Positions 55,901 to 64,000 of a stretch of 64,000 nt of DNA are shown here, in pieces; position 1 is the first letter of the stretch, and each line of letters starts with the position of its first letter. Origin of the DNA: Steinernema hermaphroditum (lineage: Eukaryota > Nematoda > Chromadorea > Rhabditida > Steinernematidae); contig CM059625.1 of the NCBI GenBank assembly GCA_030435675.1, positions 6,448,001-6,512,000 on the forward strand. The letters are read 5' to 3'. The notes beneath the pieces are model-generated. The model searched no databases and had not been told where the DNA came from. It saw only the letters and a program-made list of their open reading frames with translations. Both the position numbers and the translations under genes were made by a program.

Positions 55901-58410
55901 TATTTGCAAAGAATGATGCAACTGCCACCCCGGCGACATCGTAAACCGGTAATCAGCGCTCAAAAATTCGCCCTTTCACCGACGGCTTCGCAAAGTGCAT
56001 TTGTGTTCTTGAAGCGGATATAAAATGGGATCTATTCTCGTTTCAACAACAAAAACAAAATGTTTGTCCGTTGTAGTGTCGGCGGTCACAAACTCGAAAA
56101 CAGATTCTTCGCACCAAATAGTTCGCCCAACATCTCGCGAATTTCGTCATCACAAAGACGTGCAATCCCCCTGATGGCCGATTGTATTTTGGACTGGACT
56201 TTGGATTTGGTCAAGCCCGCCGGATTCGTCTACGTGGTGATGTCTGTTGCCATTTCGGCGAAGTGAACGGCGTTCCTCTGGATGCCCCCGCGGTGACGCA
56301 TTTGCAATTGCCCTGGGCGCAAAGAAAACAGAAATAGCCTCGCGCACGTCACCACAATCAGCTGATCGGCGTGGAAGTGGGTTATACGAAATGGTCGGAT
56401 ACGTGTACGAGTCATGACGATTCCTTACTCCTAGAGATCACATTGCGATCATTTGGTCGTCAAAAAATGTCATAGCAAAACAAAAACAACCACGCTTTAC
56501 AACGAATACCATGATGCCGCCAGACGTACATTAAATGTTGCAGAGCCGGAGCAGCAAAGTTCCTGTTCGCTGACGGGACCGTTCCGTTGGTCCAACAGTT
56601 GTGAAAGCGTAAATTCCGCATGCCTTTGGAGAATCAGTACTTCGGTGAGCGGGAATGACGCGCGAAATCAAAAGGTATCCAAAACGAGGTGCAGTGATCA
56701 CTTTCAAGGAAATGATTTTATTTTACTGCAAATCTTTCTTCCTTGTTTGGACAGTGTACTTTTATTAAAAATCTGAAATAACGAGAAAGGTGACTTTTAA
56801 TAGAAGTTCCGTTTGAGACGATCTGCTAAAGCAAAAATTTCTAAAATACACGTACAAAAAAAACTCGAGCACGTTGGTTCCCTCAAATGTGCTTTTAAAG
56901 TGCCGGAAATGGTTTTGACGCAAGAAGTGCAAAGCGGGCTATTTTTGGTAACTCTGTGACCCCTCTGGCACTAGAATTGCTCTAAAGAGCTTCGGAGCAC
57001 AATAAATTCTTTTTCTTTCAAAAATAGCAGCACAAACCAAAAAAGACGTTGCACTTTCCATATCGGTGAAATGCGAACGCTCACAATCTTATTTATCTAA
57101 AGAACACAAATTGCATTCAAAAAACAAATTTTTTATCAGCTGCTTGAGATCGCAAATTACTTAATTAACACATTTTGCACATTCCTGACCAAGGGATATT
57201 CCTACTCGACATATCGTGTCAGTGATAGAATGACTGGCTGAATGTTTGTTCGCTGTTTCGTGGTCACTTGATACGAGAGAAAGGCAGTTTAGAGCCTGGA
57301 AGTGATTCGCCCTTTCAACGACACAACTGCATTTCAGACAGTTTATCAACCTCTTTGGGGAATTTTTTGATCCTGCGCGGGAATTGTTCGTTTCTTTATG
57401 TCACGCACCGTTCTCAACTCAACGGAGATCATCTTCATTACCTTTTGCTCTCCCTAAAATGTGCCCACTTTCGAAAAGCATTATTTTCTCGTGCCCTTGC
57501 CTAGTTTACAACTATCAGCTGACAAATAATTCTAATAGAGAACGGGGCATGACAAAGTTTAGAAGTTCAATGACCAAACCGGTTCAATAGTGGATGAGGA
57601 AGAAAATGGGTTAATCAAATAATCTACTGTTCAAAAGATTAAACCCCGTCGATCGTCTTTCGTTCCCTGAACGTTTTTGTCTGTTCCCATCAGAACACGT
57701 GTTCGACTTGCAGAGAACCACCGCATCGCAACAATCGCTGAGGGAACGTGTTTTTGGAGGACGGTAGACGAAAAAAAAAACGTGAGTGTTTCTCACTTTC
57801 AAAGATCACTGAAGAGCACTTTACTCGGCACGTTGTCAACTGACCTTATGCAGTCACAATGTGCTAAATAATCCTTTAATGGAGAGTGTGACATTTGCAG
57901 CGACACGCCATGAAATCCTCCTGAGCTCTAGTATATAGAAATCACTTTTACTCTGCGTAATTTGATGTTTAGTGACGATTTTGGGTGTTAATGAATAGAT
58001 CACGAGTAACCATGTGACCCGTTTGTTTTGGCAATCAAGCTGCAGATGAACTGGGTTACCAACGTCACACACACTACGTTTTACTAATACAAATTTCAGT
58101 ACAATACTTCAGGGCGCTTTTTTCACTTGTGGAATGCGTTTTTTAAATTAGATACGAATGAAAGGCAATCCAATTGTAGTTTGTATACAAGTTTGCTTTG
58201 ATTTAGCTCCAACAAACCCTTTGTAGAAACAGTGAATAAAATAAGACAGTTAAGCGATCTTACTTATGTTTGATCAAAAGCGACCTCGAGAGGCTGTTGT
58301 TTACAAAAAGTTTCCCGTTCCTCGAAGACCTTGGAAAGTGTATAACCCAATCGAGGCTGAAGGCCGTTCGTGGTTATCACCGTCTTTTTTTGTTTTCGAT
58401 GGCATAATCG

Positions 58411-58729
58411 ATGGGAAAGAAGGCAGAAAAAGGGACTGGAAACGCATTTGCTTTTGTGCCTTTTGATCTCGAGTCGGACGGCGCCGCCAGTGCTTCGGGT
58501 TTAACGAGGCACAAAAGCATGCAGACGAGAACGATTGGACGCGAAGGGTCGCTGCATGTCATGGACATCTTTTCCGAAGGGTGTGTTGAGCCGTTTTCGA
58601 ACTGCATTCCGTATTTATCGGCGATCTTTTCGAAAATCAAGTTACGGTATGTGTCGACAAACGTCGTTGACAGGACAGGCGGTTTCCAGGGCTCTTCTTG
58701 GCGACTACACTGAACATGTTTTGCATTGA
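58411..58729 (+). CDS. Candidate two-exon 91-aa protein
   Basis: Exon 1 (58411-58646) ends at a strong donor (gttacg|gtatgt). A 43-nt intron ending tttccag leads in phase to exon 2 (58690-58729), which stops after 13 codons. The product begins MGKKAEKGTGNAFAFVPFDL and ends LRALLGDYTEHVLH. Intron size and phase match the genuine genes here, but no family is recognised. The opposite strand has an equally tempting frame with a signal peptide (see findings), so at most one is likely real. Confidence 0.28.
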
Positions 58730-61700
58730 CGAGAGCTACAGATAGATTTCACTTCTTACGTTGCAACTACTTCAAGATGCGCGTAGTTTATCCTTCCATT
58801 CTCTACTCAACGTCAACACAACAATTTCGAGAAATTATCAAACAGAACAGCAAAGAATGAGTAGAAAGTAGCTAGGAAACAAGTTCAAACAGGTCTGCAT
58901 CATGAAGTGGCTTTATTTCATAAGGTAGACATCGAAGCGATTTAGAAACCACTTTTTTATGATTTATCGGGTTTTCAGACTTTAGACCAAGCATCACTCT
59001 AGAACATGCTTAATATGAGGATGCAAATTCGCTGTTCTACATCATTTTGCCTTTATTATCTTATTTACGTTTGAAGTGGTATTGCCCTCAATCTTATGTA
59101 TAGAATGGGTAGCACGATGTATAGACCTTTCGAATTACTCGGAAATAGTCTGTAGCCGTAGCAGAAGAAACGAGCAGCATCAGTCCGATATAAAATGGTG
59201 TAGGGGCAAAACGAATTTAATTTAGTCGCCGTAGTTGCCCTTGGACGTATCCACTTACTCACAGTGAAATTTAGACTGCAGAATTATTATAGCTACTCAA
59301 TTACTTTCCTGACCTTTGCATATATGTCTCAGTTTGACTTTTGGTTGTTCTATGGTGTATACTTCCTTATTGTGTAAACAGGCAACTTCCACCAATCGGG
59401 ATCAAAGTGCACAGCTGATACCGTGGCGTCCACCCATCAGACTCTCACAGGTTCCAAACGACGCTCGAAAGGCAGTTCACGTGAATCCCTTCAAACAAAG
59501 TTTCTGATAAATGTAATACAACCTCTTAATCTCAGGTCGACCTTTGTCCATCAGATGATTCTATAATTACTTTGCACTTTGATGAAATTCATGCATATAA
59601 ATCTCGCTCCACACATCAAACCGGCACGTGTTCCAACTATAATTCCTCGGCACATTTTTCGGTGCAAAGTGAATTTTTCTGAAAATTTGTAAATTTGCAA
59701 ATGAATTGCTAAATTTAGGATTGCCTACAGACTGCAAAGATCAGACAATTTATGGATGTCGAACGTCACGAGGGTGAACCGTGCGTACCCGAAAGTCAGA
59801 CATCGGCGGTACACTTTGTGCTTTGGATGACCTAATGACGAGGCGGAAACACCCAACAGGAACGAAACCAAAAAAGTACTTAACGAATGCGTCCACCGTC
59901 GCGTACTAATTGAACCTGAAATAGTTAGCCTTGTGCGATTTCTGCATCTTTGGTTTGCTGAACTGCGCCGCAGCAGCAATTGTTCGGAAATGACATCAGA
60001 TGCATTCAACTTGGATACACCGGTAGAAATGATGTGATGAGTACAGTGATGAGACAACATGCGATCATCGGTCTGAGCATGTCTCTTTCCTGAAACAAAG
60101 CATTGTTCGCCGACGGAAGCTACTCGTGACAAGCGCTGCTGCCCTATATTGTTCCTCCAACAATAGATTATTCAGAGCCGCCAGTAATTCTCAACTTGAA
60201 AACACATTTTTGCTGACAAAAACACTGCATAGAGGAATGACTCAGAAGTCAGTACTTTTGATGTCTCGAAACAGTCGGATGCAGTTTCGTCTCGAATCTC
60301 CCCAGAATAGAAGTTGGAATGAACTCCGTGAGGTAGAAGATCGCTATGACCGGTCACTGAGCGTTTTGAACATGGTGTAGAGTTCGAATTTGCCAAAAAA
60401 AGATGACCCCACTTGAGCACCGGAAGTTAGATTTACGCAAGACATTACGAACTGAGTAGTAGAAAAACAAATCGCTCCAATTGAAACCTGAAGTGATCAC
60501 AAAACAGAACCACTGTACCTAAAGTAGGTGCAGAACACATGCTAAATTTGATCTTGCATTACTGTCACAACAAACTTGGTGTTTATGTTTTCGATTATTA
60601 GTCTTTCGATCTTTAATCTGTGGAGCACACACCAAGCATTCATCACTGACACAAAAGCGTACATTTTAAGTTCATACAACCCATGAGATTTTCTTGAAGA
60701 TGATTTGATTTGAATCATCCATCTAACTTGAGGTTGAAGCAGCATTGATCGTGGAGAAAAAGAGCCGAAAGGGACACTTTTCTTACAATAAGAACGAACT
60801 ATTTCATATTTCATTACTTCTATTTATGGTTGTCTGAGTCCAAAGTGGGCTGATTCCATTTCGACTGAGCTCAAATTGAGCACAGCCTTCGTAACTCTGC
60901 ACAGTTAATCTTCAGTGGTATGTCCATAAACAGACCTTAATTATGTCTGTTGTCGGTTAAGTCTTCGATTGTTTAAAAGAGCAGTATGCTTCTGGAAACG
61001 TATTCGGAGGTGTGTATTCGTCTATCGAATGCTATTCACGAGGATTAGATATTCAGAGCCTCGACAGTTTAAATGGAATCAGTAGGAAATTTTATAATGC
61101 TAAAAATGTTAAAAGGTGCTAAAAAACTGCCGATAGCAATTGATAAATCCTTTTCTGCGAGAAAATCGGTTTATCAAAAACCAGTGTGTGTTGACCAATC
61201 AAGGACGATCAATTCTTAGATCGCACTTTGTCTGTGTAATGAGTTTTACGCGTCTGCAACATCACCTACACCCAGATCGCACGTGTCACTGGGTCATCTA
61301 AAAACCAGAATGTTTCGTATAACAATACGTAGATTAGGTGAGCCTCTAGCGGAGAATGAAAAAATTAAACGCCAAATTTCTTACATTCGTTTGACTATAT
61401 GTTTCATTTATGATTGTAAAATACCATTTTGAAAAAGATTGAAGATATTAAATGGTGCATGGCAACTCGCTGAGCGGCAGCGGGGCAGTATACTTTGAGT
61501 CGCCGTAAAATTGCACATTTTATTGTGCAGAACTTGACAGTAAGTCATAGAACAAAGAATGACTTCAGCGGAGATCAAGTGAAAGTCTTCTTTACCCTTT
61601 TTGTGATCGACATACTTCAATTACTTCTCTTCCATTTTCGACGACCACATCTTGAACTTCTACTGACCGATGGACAGAAGCGTTCCTCTTATGCTTATGC

Positions 61701-62638
61701 TTACAGTTCATTGGCGTCAGCGACTCAAACACCATTTTGAAGCTGTGGTCCTGCCTTTTCACGCTTATTTTGGAAGAGGAAGCAATTTTCTGGTCAGGGA
61801 ATTGTTCTTTCGCACTTCTTAATTTCCCCGAATCACATCTTTCGTCTCGAACGGGTTCTTTTATGCCTTCTTGAACCTATTGCGGTCCAAGTGACAGAAG
61901 CGTTGTAACGAAGAAACCAGGAAAACAAAAGTGCAACAGTTACATCGCAGTTCTGGTTGTGCGAAACCGTTTGAGCACATCAACGGTTTCTCTTCTTCAA
62001 TTAACGTCCGACACTGCACATTACATAAAATTAGCGATGATTTGCTGGCTGAGAAGCGATGCAAACACTGCAAGCTTAGAGACGGGCGAACACTTTGCTA
62101 TAAAGGGAGAATTTGCTGATAGAAAGAACTGCATTCTAATGCGAAAGTAATGATAATTATTGTGAATTGCTGAGAGTTCGAGTTCTATTGCCTCGTAGTC
62201 GCTCTGCGGTGAAGATTACTGTTATAATCAGAGCCGAACAGAGTTAGCAGCTTTGCAAGGAATTTCTCGAAAGTTGTGCTAGTATCTTTACACTGTGTTT
62301 CACTTATCTATCATTCTGTTTGGACTGAACGTCAATTTGACAAGTATGTAAACCGTCGGCTTATGATTGGAGTCAGATGAAGCTTACTTGCATTGCTCGT
62401 AGACGATGTCTTGCAGTGCTCTGGGATTGATAAGCAACCGACTTTATCGGTTAGCAATGCAATGCATCTAATAACTTCGGAATTTGGTTCGATAATTGAC
62501 AGTAGTAATGGGGAACTTTGCGAGCACTGTTCATATCGGTACCGTCATTTGTTTCGCAACGCGATGCCTGAGCACTGTTGTGGCGTATACGATAGTGCAA
62601 AGAAGATTCAAAATCTGATAATTTCAGATTGTTCCGTT

Positions 62639-64000
62639 ATGGCTACTTCCAGCAACAACTTTGACGACGATCCACAGGATAACATCTATGCCATTGATAA
62701 GAAGAGGTCGAGACAAGAACCTTCCACATCGAAGCAAATTCAGCGAGTTTGGTAAGATTTCTTTCGCTAAAGTCACATTGACTTTATAAGCAAAAATGGC
62801 CATTTTGATGCACGTCTAAGAAATTGGCTTTGGTTTAGAGCATCCAAAATATGCTTATCCTATCTGTGTTAAGGCCTAAATATGAAAGTATTATAAACGA
62901 CAGAGGGTGAATCCCGGACATAAGATGGTTTGTTTCTTTAAAAATATTCAGGAAAATAGAACGAGTTTCAACTGATATATTCTACCCTGTTCTTTTGATC
63001 GACTTCGCAAAATTTTATCATCTTACTTTGTACGAAGCTTCCACTGATTTGTCTCCACTCGACTGCCCTGTATGGCTGAACTGTACCAATTGTCCAACCT
63101 TTTCAAATTTTCGACTTATCTATCGGTTGTTATCCTCACTTACCCGCTTCGTTGGCAGGCATCGAAGGACTGCGCCATCAGTTGATGCTTACACGAGACA
63201 CAAGCAGCTCATCAACAACTATCTGCTCTTCCATCAGGGCGCCACGAAATGCCTGGTTCGAGACGATTCCCGTGACAAGAACGACTTCGACGTGATTCGC
63301 GAGAATCATAGATTTCTCTGGGACAATACAGATGACAGCGACCTAACATGGGAAGCCAAATTGGCGAAGCGCTACTACGACAAGCTGTTCAAGGAATATT
63401 GCATTGCTGATCTGACACGATACAAAGACAACAAAGTGGCTATGCGGTGGCGAATCGAGAAAGAAGTCCGATCAGGAAAAGGACAGTTTGTCTGCGGGAA
63501 CAAGTACTGTTCTATTGAGAAAGGCCTCGACAGTTGGGAGGTCCGTGATGCGGTGATCTGCTCGGAGGAATACGCTTCGCATTTTAGGTCAATTTCGCAT
63601 ACAAAGAGGATGGAATCCGTAAAAACGCTTTGGTAAAGCTGCGACTCTGTCCACAGTGTTCAGCAAAGCTTAACTACCATAGCCAGAAAAGGAAAGCCCA
63701 ACGAAAACCACAAAGCAAGAAGCAGCGAAAACGACGTTGCAGTGATTCTGACGACGAATCCAGCTCAGTTCCGTTGAAAAGGCCAATAAAAGAAGAACCG
63801 AAGGACGAAGAAGATCAGTCTCAGTTGGATGTGGCAGAAAAGGTAAGCTTTCTTATAAAGCTCACAATGTATATCTATAACGAATTTAGACAAAAGAAGA
63901 TAAAAAAGAGGAACCGGACAGCATATGGAGCAAACCAAGAGTCATCATTGATGAGGAAGCAGCGCGCGAGGAAGCGCTCAACGATTTTCTCGATGATTTG
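62639..64000 (+). CDS. fra10ac1: FRA10AC1 orthologue (partial, runs off the window)
   Basis: FRA10AC1 is a conserved nuclear protein associated with the spliceosome. Four exons join in frame: 62639-62751, 63159-63540, 63588-63842 and 63890-64000, giving 287 codons with no stop before the window ends. The signature is strong: DAYTRHKQLINNYLLF, DFDVIRENHRFLWD, AKRYYDKLFKEYCIADL, RWRIEKEVRSGKGQFVCGNK, GLDSWE-VNFAYKEDG and LVKLRLCPQCSAKLN. A Lys/Arg/Asp/Glu-rich tail follows. The CGNKYC...CPQC cysteines may bind zinc. The ATG lies 11 bases after an acceptor-like atttcag. The same frame stays open upstream to about 62,393, so an N-terminal extension (containing CEHC) cannot be excluded. The first intron (407 nt) is unusually long for this window. 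Confidence 0.93.

Larger units (their letters stand above)
39480..62620. other. About 23 kb of gene-poor DNA with repeats and weak candidates
   Basis: No conserved protein domain was recognised across this stretch other than a LINE fragment. Frames up to 180 codons occur (55,402-55,944) but show no domain or supporting splice structure. The DNA is AT-rich, apart from a GC-rich island at 52,450-53,100. Repeats and the few small candidates are listed separately. Confidence 0.5.

Noticed and set aside
55402..55944. 180-codon plus-strand frame, the longest in the gene-poor region
   Set aside because: No domain, no codon or composition pattern like the real genes, an opposing frame on the other strand, and no nearby splice or poly(A) support.
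59725..60132. 135-codon minus-strand frame crossing strong intron-like signals
   Set aside because: Splicing at the best polypyrimidine acceptor gives a stop or a wrong phase in each combination tried.

Overview
The window is eukaryotic and reads as nematode nuclear DNA. The recognisable genes are split by very short introns, mostly 41-50 nt, with GT-AG borders that keep the reading frame. UNC-93 and a patched-related (PTR) permease are present. Nearly every start codon sits just downstream of a splice-acceptor-like AG, as expected with spliced-leader trans-splicing. Moderate GC, compact introns and several kb per gene suggest a clade I (Trichuris-like) worm; that placement is inference. No rRNA, intact tRNA, CRISPR array or prokaryotic feature was seen.

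Layout. 1-7,680: no supportable gene. 7,727-9,118 (+): ECH1-type dienoyl-CoA isomerase ending in a peroxisomal -AKL. 10,379-13,491 (+): unc-93, 12 exons, one intron GC-AG. 13,690-17,318 (-): a 1,058-aa multi-C2H2 zinc-finger protein, convergent with unc-93. 18,734-19,000 (-): last exon of an unidentified gene. 22,502-26,378 (+): melted/VEPH1 orthologue, 15 exons, C-terminal PH domain. 26,772-30,571 (-): PTR permease, 17 exons, convergent with melted. 34,037-37,328 (+): PLEKHM1-like RUN plus Rubicon-homology protein without PH domains. 37,985-38,307 (+): two-exon 93-aa orphan. 38,804-39,470 (-): two-exon four-TM orphan.

39,471-62,627 is gene-poor. It holds a 5'-truncated RTE-like LINE, copies of its 3' tail in both orientations with poly-G tracts, a tRNA-derived element, and a few small candidate ORFs. 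The best of these is a TATA-box-led micro-ORF near 52.8 kb. 62,639-64,000 (+): FRA10AC1 orthologue, cut by the window end.

The genes form no obvious pathway; they are a mix of conserved housekeeping or signalling genes and worm orphans. I found no convincing undescribed multi-gene system. The most useful leads are splice-level oddities (GC-AG intron, competing splice sites), loss of the PH domains from the PLEKHM1 homologue, the LINE-tail array and the TATA-led micro-ORF. All exon models were assembled by eye from frame continuity and homology patterns remembered from the named families.
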